Shown here piece by piece: positions 35,841 to 44,917 of a stretch of 64,000 nucleotides of DNA. The position numbers were made by a program, and so were the translations under genes. Positions within the stretch are counted from its first letter, which is position 1, and every line of letters begins with the position of its first letter. A model generated the notes under the pieces. It had not been told where the DNA came from. It worked only from the letters and a program-made list of their open reading frames with translations, and did no database searches. This DNA comes from Flavobacteriaceae bacterium (lineage in GTDB: Bacteria; Bacteroidota; Bacteroidia; Flavobacteriales; Flavobacteriaceae), in assembly GCA_947463515.1 (NCBI GenBank), contig CANHRI010000001.1, forward strand, positions 58,470-122,469. Direction: 5' to 3'.

Positions 35841-37190
35841 TTACTGCTTTTGCTTTAGGAGCGCAATGATTTTGGCCTCTACTTTGGGGCTATTCCATTT
35901 TTGTTCGATATCGGGCATTTGCATTACTTGTTCCATGATGGCATTTTGGTAATCGCCAATGGCTAGGGCTTCGGCATAGGGTTGCAAGCTAAAGGTCACG
36001 CGACTGTAGAGGGGCATCCACAAATCGGGATGTTTGTCGGAGAACCATTTTTCGATTTTTTTCTGCAATAAAAACTGGGCGTCGGCGGTTTTGGCGCTCA
36101 TTTCCTCAAAGTTTCTTCGGGAGAGTTCGGCGATAGCATCGGCATTGGGTTTGCGGAATTTTTCGTAGGCTCTAAAAATCGCATTCCAATCGTCGCCGTA
36201 TTGCTCGATCATTTGGTTGAGGAGCGTAATATCTTCGAAACCGGCGTTCATCCCGTGACCGTAAAAAGGAACAATAGCGTGGGCAGAGTCGCCAATCAAC
36301 GCCACTTTATCTTCGAATGTCCACGGATAACACTTCATGATGGCCAAGTAACTCGTAGGGTTTTTAAAGAAATCGCTCACCAAATCGGGAATAACGGCAG
36401 CGGTATCGGGGAAATATTCGGCAAAGAAATTGACCAGTGCCGTTTCATCTTTCAACTGTTCGAAGGAATTTTCGCCTTCAAACGGCATAAAAAGCGTACA
36501 GGTGAAACTTCCATCGAGGTTGGCCAAGGCCATGAGCATGAAATGACCGCGGGGCCAAATGTGTAAGGAATTTTTGTCAATTTTATGAGACCCGTCGGGA
36601 TTGGCGGGAATATGAAGTTCTTTGTAGCCGATTTTCATGAACTCTTGGGAGTAATCGAACATACTTTGGCGTTGCATGCGGTGGCGAATACGCGAAAAAG
36701 CCCCATCAGCGCCGAATACTTTATCGTATTTTAAATCAGTCCAGGCTCCTTTTTCGGTGGACCCCATGTGCAAGGTTGCCTCGGCCAGGGTCACATCCCA
36801 AATACGGTGTTCGAAGAAGAATTCTACACCTGCTTCTTCGGCCAAATCAATCATTTTTCGGTTGAGAACGCCACGGGATAACGAGAAAATGGCTTCGCCT
36901 TCTTTGCCGTAGTATTGGTAGTTTAACTGTCCGTCTTTCAGGTGAATAGCGCGTTTGTCAACGGGAATCCCAATACTGCGAATCGCATCGTCCAACCCAA
37001 TATCTGCCAATGTCTTCCAACCGCGATCGGACATCACCAGGTTGATGGAGCGTCCTGAGAATTCAACCGTACGAATGTCGGCACTACGGTCGTAAACGTG
37101 CACAGTATGGCCTTGCTTTTTTAGATAAATCGCTAGGAGTGTCCCTACTAATCCGGAACCCACCACGGCAATTCGTTGTGGCGTTTGCAT
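35841..37190 (-). CDS. kmo: Kynurenine 3-monooxygenase-like FAD-dependent monooxygenase
   Basis: 449 residues from ATG 37190 (MQTPQRIAVVGSGLVG). The track's TTG at 37214 is inside a TATTTTTG promoter box. FAD binding GSGLVGTLLAIYLKKQGH and YDRSADIRTVEFSGRSINLVMSDRGW, then GADGAFSRIRH and ALIGDSAHAIVPFYGHGMNAGFED (GD motif). These match KMO, which converts L-kynurenine to 3-hydroxykynurenine with NADPH and O2. kynU for the next step lies at 43.4 kb. Together they lead tryptophan toward 3-hydroxyanthranilate, possibly for NAD synthesis. Confidence 0.92.
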   Translation of the reverse strand: MQTPQRIAVVGSGLVGTLLAIYLKKQGHTVHVYDRSADIRTVEFSGRSINLVMSDRGWKTLADIGLDDAIRSIGIPVDKRAIHLKDGQLNYQYYGKEGEAIFSLSRGVLNRKMIDLAEEAGVEFFFEHRIWDVTLAEATLHMGSTEKGAWTDLKYDKVFGADGAFSRIRHRMQRQSMFDYSQEFMKIGYKELHIPANPDGSHKIDKNSLHIWPRGHFMLMALANLDGSFTCTLFMPFEGENSFEQLKDETALVNFFAEYFPDTAAVIPDLVSDFFKNPTSYLAIMKCYPWTFEDKVALIGDSAHAIVPFYGHGMNAGFEDITLLNQMIEQYGDDWNAIFRAYEKFRKPNADAIAELSRRNFEEMSAKTADAQFLLQKKIEKWFSDKHPDLWMPLYSRVTFSLQPYAEALAIGDYQNAIMEQVMQMPDIEQKWNSPKVEAKIIALLKQKQ

Positions 37191-37211
37191 GGTATTGGTA
37201 AAAATGTTAGA

Positions 37212-37219
37212 CAAAAATA
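37212..37219 (-). promoter_or_regulatory. -7 box (TATTTTTG) for kmo
   Basis: Exact TAnnTTTG on the minus strand, 21 bp before the ATG at 37190; contains the spurious TTG start used by the ORF track. Confidence 0.65.
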
Positions 37220-37313
37220 CTTAATAATATCCGAACGTTACCGTAACAGAAGTGCAAAATTACAGCAAAACTTAAAATTTGTTTAAACTTTTTAATATTT
37301 CATTAAACAAATT

Positions 37314-37321
37314 TATCTTTG
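37314..37321 (+). promoter_or_regulatory. -7 box (TATCTTTG) for the photolyase operon
   Basis: Exact TAnnTTTG ending 12 bp before ATG 37334. The track start TTG (37319) lies in the box. A transcript from here would have only a few nucleotides of leader. The box is about 95 bp from the divergent kmo box. Confidence 0.6.
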
Positions 37322-37333
37322 AAAAAAAAAGTA

Positions 37334-37981
37334 ATGAAAGTCTTTACCGCTTCGGACCTAGCCGCCTTATCAAAAGTAGAACGTTTAAACCTCGTCAACA
37401 GTTGCACCGGCTACAAGTCGGCTAACTTGATCGGCACCCTTTCGCCAGAGGGGCATGAGAATGTAGCAGTATTTTCGAGCATTACGCATTTGGGTAGTGA
37501 CCCCGCAATGTTGGGATTTATCGTACGTCCCACTTCGGTGCCACGTCATACCTATCAAAACATTAAAGCAACCGGGTTGTTTACGGTAAATCATATTACG
37601 GTGGAGCAAATAGAAGCGGCGCATCAAACATCGGCGGCCTATGATTATGGGGTTTCGGAGTTTGACATGACGGGATTGACGCCAACGTATCGCGAGGGCA
37701 TTGCGGTGCCTTTTGTATCGGGATCGCCAGTGCAATTGCTTTGCCGCTATTTGAATGAATATCCGATCCATGAAAACAATACTATCCATGTCATTGCGAC
37801 GATTGAAGCCATTTATGTTGAGGACAATTTAGTCACGCGCGACGGATGGTTGCAACTGGAGCGCGGAGATGTCGTGGCGATCAATGGTTTGGATGGCTAT
37901 GCACGTCCCATCCTACAAGACCGATTTGATTATGCCCGTCCGAAAACCCCGTTAAAATCGCTTCGCCCCCATGCCTCATAA
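37334..37981 (+). CDS. Flavin reductase-like (FMN-binding split barrel) protein
   Basis: 215 residues from ATG 37334 ([18 protein letters not shown]). Split beta-barrel: [48 protein letters not shown] and FTVNHI motifs of the flavin reductase/FMN-binding family. It probably binds FMN and reduces flavin with NAD(P)H. It is the first gene of an operon with DUF2256 (11-bp overlap), a DASH cryptochrome and an FeS photolyase, so supplying reduced flavin to them is a reasonable inference. Confidence 0.85.
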   Translation: MKVFTASDLAALSKVERLNLVNSCTGYKSANLIGTLSPEGHENVAVFSSITHLGSDPAMLGFIVRPTSVPRHTYQNIKATGLFTVNHITVEQIEAAHQTSAAYDYGVSEFDMTGLTPTYREGIAVPFVSGSPVQLLCRYLNEYPIHENNTIHVIATIEAIYVEDNLVTRDGWLQLERGDVVAINGLDGYARPILQDRFDYARPKTPLKSLRPHAS

Positions 37982-38114
37982 AAAAACCTTTTTACCCCAA
38001 AAAATATGTTTGGTTTGTGGACTTCCCTTTTCCTGGCGCAAAAAATGGGAAAAGAATTGGGAGTCCGTTAAATTTTGCAGTGACCGTTGCCGAAAAAATA
38101 AAAATACCCTATGA
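37971..38114 (+). CDS. DUF2256 small zinc-ribbon-like protein
   Basis: Not in the ORF track because it has only 47 residues. From ATG 37971: [20 protein letters not shown], then [20 protein letters not shown]. CxxC and CxxxC pairs form a probable zinc ribbon, and the sequence matches DUF2256, a family often seen next to cryptochrome/photolyase genes. It overlaps the flavin reductase 3' end by 11 bp and the cryptochrome start by ATGA, so it is well fixed as a real gene. Function unknown. Confidence 0.92.
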   Translation: MPHKKTFLPQKICLVCGLPFSWRKKWEKNWESVKFCSDRCRKNKNTL

Positions 38115-39388
38115 AACATCTCGTTTGGTTTCGAAATGACCTTCGCACCGAAGATCAATATGCGTTGTGGAAAGCCACACAACAAGCCGAAAAAGTGATC
38201 GGCGTATATTGTTTTGACCCTCGGCATTTTGCTATGACAACCTATGGATTCCCTAAAACGGGTGCGTATCGCGCTCAATTTTTACGGGAGAGTGTCCGCG
38301 CATTGAAACGCAATTTGGAAGTCTTAAACATTTCACTTTGGGTGTTTTATGGCGAACCCGAAACGGTGATTCCTGAGTTGGCGAAAAACCAAGGTATCAC
38401 AAGCCTTTTCACTACGCATGAATGGACTTCGGAGGAACGAAAAGTCACTGACGCGCTTAAAGTTCAATTACCTGGGATTGCTTTCCACGAACTTCAAGAC
38501 GGCTTTTTGTTTCATCCTGAGGACATCCCGTACAATGCAGCCAAAGAAATTCCTGAAATCTTCACGGAGTTTCGTAAAAAATGTGAGAAGATTTCGAAAA
38601 TAAGGCCGTTGGTCGAACCCAAAGCGATGCCGAAATCGAATTATGAGGAAACGCCTGAAATTCCCACTTTAGCCTCGTGTGGAATTACACCACAATCGCC
38701 TGATAAGCGCACGGCTTTCCCATTTAAAGGAGGAGAAAACAAGGCGTTAGCGCGCTTGGAGGATTACTTCTACACGACCGAAAATTTATCGCAATACAAA
38801 CAAACCCGCAACGGATTAATTGGACCCGATTACAGTTCGAAGTTCTCTCCTTGGCTTGCCCACGGCTGCATATCGCCACGGAAAATCTACTGGGAGGTGC
38901 AACAGTATGAAGCGGAAGTTTGCAAAAATGAAGATACGTATTGGCTAATTTTCGAATTGATTTGGCGCGATTATTTTCGGTACATTTCTCAAAAACACGG
39001 CAACAAAATATTTCAATTGGATGGCATAGTCAAACAAAAATACGATTGGGAATTCAATCCCCGTAAATTTGAAAAATGGACACAAGGTAAAACGCCCGAA
39101 CCTTTTGTGAATGCCAATATGAAAGAATTGGCCGCTACAGGATTCATGAGCAATCGCGGACGCCAAAATGTGGCAAGTTTTTGGGCTAAAGAATGGGAAC
39201 AGGATTGGTGCGCGGGGGCTGCGTGGTTTGAATCGCTGTTAATTGATTATGATGTCCATTCTAATTACGGGAATTGGTTGTACAATTCGGGCGTAGGCAA
39301 CGACCCTCGCGACCGAAAGTTTAACATTCGCCGTCAAGCGGAAATGTACGATCCAAAAAACGAATACCAGGATTTATGGAATACGTAA
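38111..39388 (+). CDS. DASH-family cryptochrome
   Basis: 425 residues. N-terminal photolyase alpha/beta domain ([19 protein letters not shown]), C-terminal FAD-binding helices ([101 protein letters not shown]). The last two blocks are diagnostic of cryptochrome-DASH. Known activity: light-dependent repair of cyclobutane dimers in single-stranded DNA and/or light signalling. Operon with FeS photolyase (13-bp overlap). Confidence 0.94.
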   Translation: MKHLVWFRNDLRTEDQYALWKATQQAEKVIGVYCFDPRHFAMTTYGFPKTGAYRAQFLRESVRALKRNLEVLNISLWVFYGEPETVIPELAKNQGITSLFTTHEWTSEERKVTDALKVQLPGIAFHELQDGFLFHPEDIPYNAAKEIPEIFTEFRKKCEKISKIRPLVEPKAMPKSNYEETPEIPTLASCGITPQSPDKRTAFPFKGGENKALARLEDYFYTTENLSQYKQTRNGLIGPDYSSKFSPWLAHGCISPRKIYWEVQQYEAEVCKNEDTYWLIFELIWRDYFRYISQKHGNKIFQLDGIVKQKYDWEFNPRKFEKWTQGKTPEPFVNANMKELAATGFMSNRGRQNVASFWAKEWEQDWCAGAAWFESLLIDYDVHSNYGNWLYNSGVGNDPRDRKFNIRRQAEMYDPKNEYQDLWNT

Positions 39389-40914
39389 CCTTACGCTTGA
39401 TCATGGGCGACCAATTGAATCTAAAGCATTCGTGGTTCACTCAAAAAGACCCCTCCGTGTTGTACTTGATGGCTGAAATGCGCCAAGAAACAGATTATGT
39501 AAAACACCATATTCAAAAGGTAACAGGGTTCTTTTTGGCGATGCGTGATTTTGCGCAAGAACTACAAAACCAAGGACTTCACGTTCATTATATTCCGATC
39601 ACTGATGAACGAGCAACATATTCTTTGCCCGAAATTTTAAAGCAGTGTATTGCCACTTTTTCCATCCAACATTTTGAATACCAACTACCCGATGAATACC
39701 GTTTGGATGTGCAATTGCGAACCTTTTGTAAAAGCTTATCCATAACACATCAAGTAGTTGACACCGAACATTTTTATACCACACGCGAAGAATTAGGACA
39801 GTTTTTCGAGGGGAAAAAGCAATTTTTGATGGAGAATTTTTACCGCATGATGCGGAAGAAACATCAGGTGTTGATGGTGGGAAACGATCCTTTGGGTAAA
39901 CAATGGAACTTTGATCACGATAATCGTTTGAAATATAAAAATCAGGTGCCTGTACCACCCATGGCGGTTTTTCCCAAAAATGTGCGTGGCGTTTTGGACG
40001 AAATATACCAAGCGGGCGTGCAGACTTTTGGGGAAATCGAACCGCATTTTTTTACTTGGCCGATCAATCGAAAGGAGGCGCTCGAGCAATTGGACTATTT
40101 CTGCGACCATTTGTTGCCCCATTTTGGCGATTATGAAGATGCGATGCATACCGAGCAAGCCTTCCTCTTTCACTCCCGCTTATCCTTTGTGATGAATACA
40201 AAAATCGTGAGTCCGAAGGAAGTTGTTGATCGCGTGGTGCAGCATTATTATTCCCATCAAGAGACCATCACCCTCTCGCAAGTCGAAGGATTTGTTCGGC
40301 AAGTTATAGGCTGGCGCGAATATATACGTGGGATTTACTGGCGTCACATGCCCGATTACGCGCAACGCAATGCCTTGGACAATACTTATCCGTTACCCGA
40401 AATGTATTGGACGGGGAAAACCAAAATGAATTGTATGCAACATGCATTGGGCTTGAGTTTGCAAAATGCGTATGCGCATCACATCCAGCGGTTGATGGTC
40501 ATAGGCAATTTTTCACTCCTCACCCAGCGCCATCCCGATGCGGTAGATGCCTGGTATTTGGGCGTTTATATGGATGCATTGGAATGGGTTGAACTCCCCA
40601 ATACCCGCGGGATGAGTCAGTATGCCGATGGCGGAATTTTGGCCACCAAACCCTATGTCTCTTCGGGTAGTTATATTCAAAAAATGAGCAACTACTGCAC
40701 GGGGTGTCACTATGATGTAAAATCCCGTACGGGGGAGCAATCCTGTCCGTTCAACAGTTTGTATTGGAATTTTTTGGATGATAAAAAAGCCTATTTTGCC
40801 AAAAATCAACGCATGGCTATGATGTTGAATTTATTGGGAAAAATCCAACCCGAAGAAATGTACGCCCTAAAAAAGAGGGCTTCCGAAATTATCGAAAACC
40901 CCGACCAATTTTAA
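39376..40914 (+). CDS. FeS-containing (6-4) photolyase / prokaryotic cryptochrome (FeS-BCP)
   Basis: 512 residues. N-terminal LRLIMGDQLNLKHSWF and FAD region REYIRGIYWRHMPDYAQRN. Cysteines NCMQH, YCTGCHYD and EQSCPFN fit the [4Fe-4S] cluster ligands of Agrobacterium PhrB; the CxxC pair and the 13-residue step to the last Cys match that pattern. Family known to repair (6-4) photoproducts using FAD, a ribolumazine antenna and an iron-sulfur cluster. Overlaps the DASH gene by 13 bp. The lumazine antenna cannot be checked. Confidence 0.93.
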   Translation: MEYVTLRLIMGDQLNLKHSWFTQKDPSVLYLMAEMRQETDYVKHHIQKVTGFFLAMRDFAQELQNQGLHVHYIPITDERATYSLPEILKQCIATFSIQHFEYQLPDEYRLDVQLRTFCKSLSITHQVVDTEHFYTTREELGQFFEGKKQFLMENFYRMMRKKHQVLMVGNDPLGKQWNFDHDNRLKYKNQVPVPPMAVFPKNVRGVLDEIYQAGVQTFGEIEPHFFTWPINRKEALEQLDYFCDHLLPHFGDYEDAMHTEQAFLFHSRLSFVMNTKIVSPKEVVDRVVQHYYSHQETITLSQVEGFVRQVIGWREYIRGIYWRHMPDYAQRNALDNTYPLPEMYWTGKTKMNCMQHALGLSLQNAYAHHIQRLMVIGNFSLLTQRHPDAVDAWYLGVYMDALEWVELPNTRGMSQYADGGILATKPYVSSGSYIQKMSNYCTGCHYDVKSRTGEQSCPFNSLYWNFLDDKKAYFAKNQRMAMMLNLLGKIQPEEMYALKKRASEIIENPDQF

Positions 40915-40920
40915 TAGTAT

Positions 40921-40941
40921 AAATTATGAATTATAAATGTT
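40921..40941. repeat. Short degenerate 7-bp repeat (RAATTAT)
   Basis: AAATTAT, GAATTAT, AAATGTT, between convergent photolyase and penicillin acylase genes. Weak, but in phase with the wider GAATTAT family. Confidence 0.4.
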
Positions 40942-40944
40942 GGA

Positions 40945-43335
40945 TTAATTGGCTTTGGGTTTTAGAACCAATAACGTTGACGTTGCTTCAATCTCTTTGC
41001 GGTTGAGTTTCATTTTCCGGAAACGGCCTTTGACAAAAAGTTCCGCTTGGTCATTGTAGTGCGGACTTGAGCGTACCCCCGATTGACCCGTAGGTAAAAT
41101 GCTTACACTATTTTCAACATCGGAGAAGTCGATAATACGACGGGTTGAAGGGCCACCGCCAATGTTATACTTCCCGTCTTCGGCCAAATAAAACAATAAA
41201 TTATTGATCACTTCATTTCCTCCGGGCACTTCAAAGGTACCTACATTAAAAATGGGTCGTAAGGCCGCCACTTTCCCCAGAGGATGCTGGAGCTCTAGTG
41301 TATGGACTTTCCCCCAACGCCAATGGGTATATTCGGTACCTAATTGGTTTTCTAATGCTTTAATCGCCTCATGAAACGAACGGTTCATCATTTGGTCTCG
41401 GGTTTCTTTACTGCCTTTGGTGTTTACATCATCCCACCACGGTGAATTGGGATTAATACTTTGTCCCGCGATCATTTGTTTGAGGATATGTGTTCCCAAG
41501 AATAAGGAAAAGCGCTCTTCCCCCAATTCGTCTTGAAAGGTGTTTTTTAGATAACAATACAGCCATTTGTTATAAATCGTAGGTGCGATATCATAGACTG
41601 CATGGGTTCCTTCCCATTGTTGGAGTGTTTCTAATGCACTTTTTTCAGTAGCTGTCAATCCGTTTTTGGGGATACATTTTATCCAATTTTTCGCTAAATC
41701 AGGATAAATTAAGGACGTATGGTCGTTAATCATGCGTTCCACATCGGAACGATCCCAATTATTTTTGGTAGCCAGCAGCGACTTGATGCGTTTGGCGCGG
41801 TCTTGGGGCAAATAATACCCGGGATACAAATAGCCGTCTATGGGTTCGGGTTGGTTATTCGCCGAATAGACATAATGCCAGTCGGGATTGATAGCATAGG
41901 GATTTTCTTCAAAAGGCAAAAAGGTCCGTTGGTCGTCTTTACCATTCGTTCCATCCAAAATAAAGTTGGGATTTACCCCTTCGGGCAAGCGATACAATTT
42001 CCCCGACGTGATCCAAGCGATGTTATTTTTTGCATCGCCATACATGACGTTCAAGCCGGGGGCGTGCACGAGACCCACCTTTTGATAAAAATCATCCAAA
42101 TTTTTAGCATGACTCAACCCATAGACGGCTTCCAAAATATGATTGGCGTGTTGGGTGTAAATCCACGACATGGTTACAGGATTTTTGGCTTTCAATCCTT
42201 TCAACAATCCATTCATCAGGGGCCCATGCGAGGAGGATTTTATGGTCAATGCAACATCGGCAGTATCTTTTACTTTGATGGTTTTGGTGCGCACGGAATA
42301 ATTCGCATAGCCTGAAGCTGTTTTGTATTGATGGGCATTTTGGGGATGATTTTCTTCTTGGAAAAAGTCCAAATCATCATTTTCAAACATGGTCAACCCA
42401 TACGCGTAATCGCGGTTATGTCCAAGTAAGGGAAAAGGGGTTCCGGCCAAATAGTAACCGTACATTTCATAACCGGGACAAGAAATGTGAGCCTCATACC
42501 ATGTCCCGGGTTGGGAGAACATGATGTGTGGGTCGTTGGCAAAAATAACCTTGTTGTTCTTGGTTTTTTCGGCACCGATTACCCAGCTGTTGCTTCCGAT
42601 AAAAGGAGGTACGGGCGATTGTTCGAGAAGTTCAGTGATTGATTTTGAAATCGCAGCATAATCATTGGCTTTGCCTTTATAGGATTTCAAACGGGTTTTG
42701 GCTAAGGCACCGTCCAGCCCAAAGTCGGCTAAATAGTCCATTCCCCATTCGTCTCGAATTTCCGTCAGTAACGGGTCGGTTTTTTGCGCCATGGCAAAAC
42801 TGAAGGACATGAATCCGAAGATGTTGTACATGTCTTTGAGGGTAAATGGAGTCTTTTCAACTCCGATCAAATCAAATTCAACGGGTGTTTTTCCTTCCTC
42901 TATATAGTGATTTACTCCATCAATATAGGCTTGGGCCAACTGGTAGGCTTCTGATTTTTTGTCCAACGCAGCTACCGCTTGGGCGGAATTTTCATCGATT
43001 CCGATACCTGCAAAGAACTTGTCGTTTTCTAAAGCTTTCGCCCCAAACAATTCCGACAAGCGTCCAGGAGCAATACGCCGCATCAACTCCATTTGCCACA
43101 AGCGATCTTGGGCATGTACGTAACCGAGAGCCCGTAATGCATCTTTTTGATTTTGGGCATAAATATGAGGCACACCGTAGTCATCAAAATAGACTTTGGT
43201 TTCGCTCGATAAGCCTGCCAATGACTGTTCGCCTTCGTATTGGGGTGCTTTCGTTTGGAAATAAACATAAATTCCAAGGCTAATAGCCAATACAATGGAC
43301 AATATAACCTGTACAATTCTTTTCACTATTTTCAT
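40945..43335 (-). CDS. Penicillin acylase family protein (Ntn hydrolase)
   Basis: 796 residues with an N-terminal membrane anchor or signal (RIVQVILSIVLAISLGIYVYF). PHIYAQNQKDALRALGYVHAQDRLWQMELMRRIAPGRLSELFG is the alpha-subunit signature. The self-cleavage and catalytic Ser is S248 in FIGSNSWVIGAEKT; the beta subunit follows (NDPHIMFSQPGTWYEAHI, LNVMYGDAKNNIAWITSG, GSNSW-type order intact). It is an amidase of unknown natural substrate (N-acyl amino acids, homoserine lactones or similar). Likely periplasmic or anchored. Monocistronic. Confidence 0.93.
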   Translation of the reverse strand: MKIVKRIVQVILSIVLAISLGIYVYFQTKAPQYEGEQSLAGLSSETKVYFDDYGVPHIYAQNQKDALRALGYVHAQDRLWQMELMRRIAPGRLSELFGAKALENDKFFAGIGIDENSAQAVAALDKKSEAYQLAQAYIDGVNHYIEEGKTPVEFDLIGVEKTPFTLKDMYNIFGFMSFSFAMAQKTDPLLTEIRDEWGMDYLADFGLDGALAKTRLKSYKGKANDYAAISKSITELLEQSPVPPFIGSNSWVIGAEKTKNNKVIFANDPHIMFSQPGTWYEAHISCPGYEMYGYYLAGTPFPLLGHNRDYAYGLTMFENDDLDFFQEENHPQNAHQYKTASGYANYSVRTKTIKVKDTADVALTIKSSSHGPLMNGLLKGLKAKNPVTMSWIYTQHANHILEAVYGLSHAKNLDDFYQKVGLVHAPGLNVMYGDAKNNIAWITSGKLYRLPEGVNPNFILDGTNGKDDQRTFLPFEENPYAINPDWHYVYSANNQPEPIDGYLYPGYYLPQDRAKRIKSLLATKNNWDRSDVERMINDHTSLIYPDLAKNWIKCIPKNGLTATEKSALETLQQWEGTHAVYDIAPTIYNKWLYCYLKNTFQDELGEERFSLFLGTHILKQMIAGQSINPNSPWWDDVNTKGSKETRDQMMNRSFHEAIKALENQLGTEYTHWRWGKVHTLELQHPLGKVAALRPIFNVGTFEVPGGNEVINNLLFYLAEDGKYNIGGGPSTRRIIDFSDVENSVSILPTGQSGVRSSPHYNDQAELFVKGRFRKMKLNRKEIEATSTLLVLKPKAN

Positions 43336-43386
43336 GATAAAAAGTAAGATAAACTTTAGTCATCGGGTATGATGATTTGTTTCAAC

Positions 43387-43411
43387 AAAAAAAGCCTTTG
43401 GGTAAGGCTTT
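43387..43411 (-). terminator. Terminator downstream of kynU
   Basis: On the minus strand AAAGCCTT-ACCCA-AAGGCTTTTTTT, 5 bp after the kynU stop. Confidence 0.85.
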
Positions 43412-43416
43412 CGAAT

Positions 43417-44703
43417 TTATTCTTTTTGTAAGGCTAAAATTCCCGTTTTCAATATCTGTCCAAATGCATACATATCTTCATACGAACAATAGAAAGGAGC
43501 GGGAGCCAGCCGGATTACATTGGGTTCGCGCCAATCGGTTATGACGCCATTTTTCATTAAATAATCGAACAAATTTCGACCTTGTCCATGTAAATACACC
43601 GACAATTGGCAAGCGCGTTCTTCGGGATTTTTGGGGGTGATGACTTCAAAATCGGCACCTTCTAATTGACTATCAATATCATGCAATACAAATTCGAGGT
43701 AAGCCGTCAATTGGTTTCGCTTGGCAATCAATCGGTCCATGCCTACCTCATCAAAGAGTTCGACCGATGCCAAATATGGAGCCAATGACAATATGGGCAA
43801 ATTACTCACTTGCCAACCGTTGGCACCTTGCACGGGATCAAAGTCGGGTTCCATTTTGAAACGACGTTCTTTATTGTGTCCCCACCAACCTGCAAAACGG
43901 GGTAAATTGGTGTGGTGGTGTTTTTCGTGTACAAAACAACCCGAGGCATTTCCAGGGCCGGAGTTCATATACTTATAGCTACACCAAGCCGCAAAATCGA
44001 CATTCCAATCGTGTAAATTCAATTGGATATTCCCAGCAGCGTGTGCCATGTCAAATCCCACATAAGCGCCCACAGCGTGACCTGCTTCGGTGATGGCTTT
44101 CATATCAAACACCTGACCCGTGTAATAATTCACACCGCCCCATAACACCAAAGCCAACTCCTCGCCTACTTCATTGATTTTGGCCAAAATATCTTCGAGA
44201 CGAATATTGTGTTCGCCTTCGCGTCGTTTTACCTCAACAATAGCGTCTTTGGGATCGAAACCGTGTACGCGAACTTGTGATTGAAACATATATTGATCGG
44301 AAGGGAAGGCTTTTTCTTCGCAAATGATTTTGTAGCGTTTGCCTTGCGGACGGTAAAACGAAACCATCAAAAGGTGTAGATTCACCGTCAAGGTATTCAT
44401 TACGGTAACTTCTGTGGGCAAGGCACCTACTATTTTACTGAGAGGCGCTGCAAAACGTTCATGGTAATCCCACCAGGGTTTTTCGGCATAAAAATGTCCT
44501 TCGACCGCCAAATTTGCCCAGTCATTCATAACCTGTTGCACAAATTGAGACGCCGATTTGGGTTGCAACCCCAACGAATTCCCCGTAAAATAAATTACAT
44601 TTTTACCCTCATGTTGAGGAAAAATAAACTGATCGCGGTACGCTCGCAGGTCGTCTTGGCTATCGAGTTGTTGTGCGAATTCACGCGTATTTTGAAATGT
44701 CAT
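43417..44703 (-). CDS. kynU: Kynureninase
   Basis: 428 residues, PLP fold-type I. PLP lysine in AAWCSYKYMNSGPGNASGCFVHE (SYKYxNxGPG), the N-terminal VIYFTGNSLGLQPKSA and VLWGGVNYYTGQVFD are typical of KynU. It cleaves (3-hydroxy)kynurenine to (3-hydroxy)anthranilate and alanine. kmo lies 6 kb away; the two genes flank the photolyase operon and the penicillin acylase gene. Start at ATG 44703. Confidence 0.95.
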   Translation of the reverse strand: MTFQNTREFAQQLDSQDDLRAYRDQFIFPQHEGKNVIYFTGNSLGLQPKSASQFVQQVMNDWANLAVEGHFYAEKPWWDYHERFAAPLSKIVGALPTEVTVMNTLTVNLHLLMVSFYRPQGKRYKIICEEKAFPSDQYMFQSQVRVHGFDPKDAIVEVKRREGEHNIRLEDILAKINEVGEELALVLWGGVNYYTGQVFDMKAITEAGHAVGAYVGFDMAHAAGNIQLNLHDWNVDFAAWCSYKYMNSGPGNASGCFVHEKHHHTNLPRFAGWWGHNKERRFKMEPDFDPVQGANGWQVSNLPILSLAPYLASVELFDEVGMDRLIAKRNQLTAYLEFVLHDIDSQLEGADFEVITPKNPEERACQLSVYLHGQGRNLFDYLMKNGVITDWREPNVIRLAPAPFYCSYEDMYAFGQILKTGILALQKE

Positions 44704-44760
44704 CGTTTTGTTGGTTTGAAGGGTAAATGTAGTAATCTTGGAGGAGATTTGAAATAGTAA

Positions 44761-44809
44761 TTATGGGTTATGAATTATGAGTTATGAGTTATGAATTATG
44801 AGTTATGAA
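44761..44809. repeat. 7-bp tandem repeat (TTATGRR x7)
   Basis: TTATGGG, TTATGAA, TTATGAG, TTATGAG, TTATGAA, TTATGAG, TTATGAA in exact phase. Confidence 0.95.
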
Positions 44810-44852
44810 TGAATTGCTGGTTGTATAATAGCTGCATCGACATATTGACACG

Positions 44853-44872
44853 CCTGCCTGCCGGCAGGCAGG
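44853..44872. repeat. GC-rich 20-bp perfect palindrome CCTGCCTGCCGGCAGGCAGG
   Basis: Ten base pairs, no loop, in an AT-rich intergenic region next to the heptamer array. It resembles a short REP-like element. It could form a cruciform or hairpin; it has no T run of its own, so it is not a terminator by itself. Confidence 0.9.
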
Positions 44873-44882
44873 TTGCCGCATT

Positions 44883-44912
44883 AAAAAAGGCCTTCATTTC
44901 TGAAAGCCTTTT
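44883..44912 (-). terminator. Terminator downstream of queA
   Basis: On the minus strand AAAAGGCTTTCA-loop-TGAAGGCCTTTTTT, just after the queA stop (one bulged base in the stem). Confidence 0.8.
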
Positions 44913-44917
44913 CTAAA

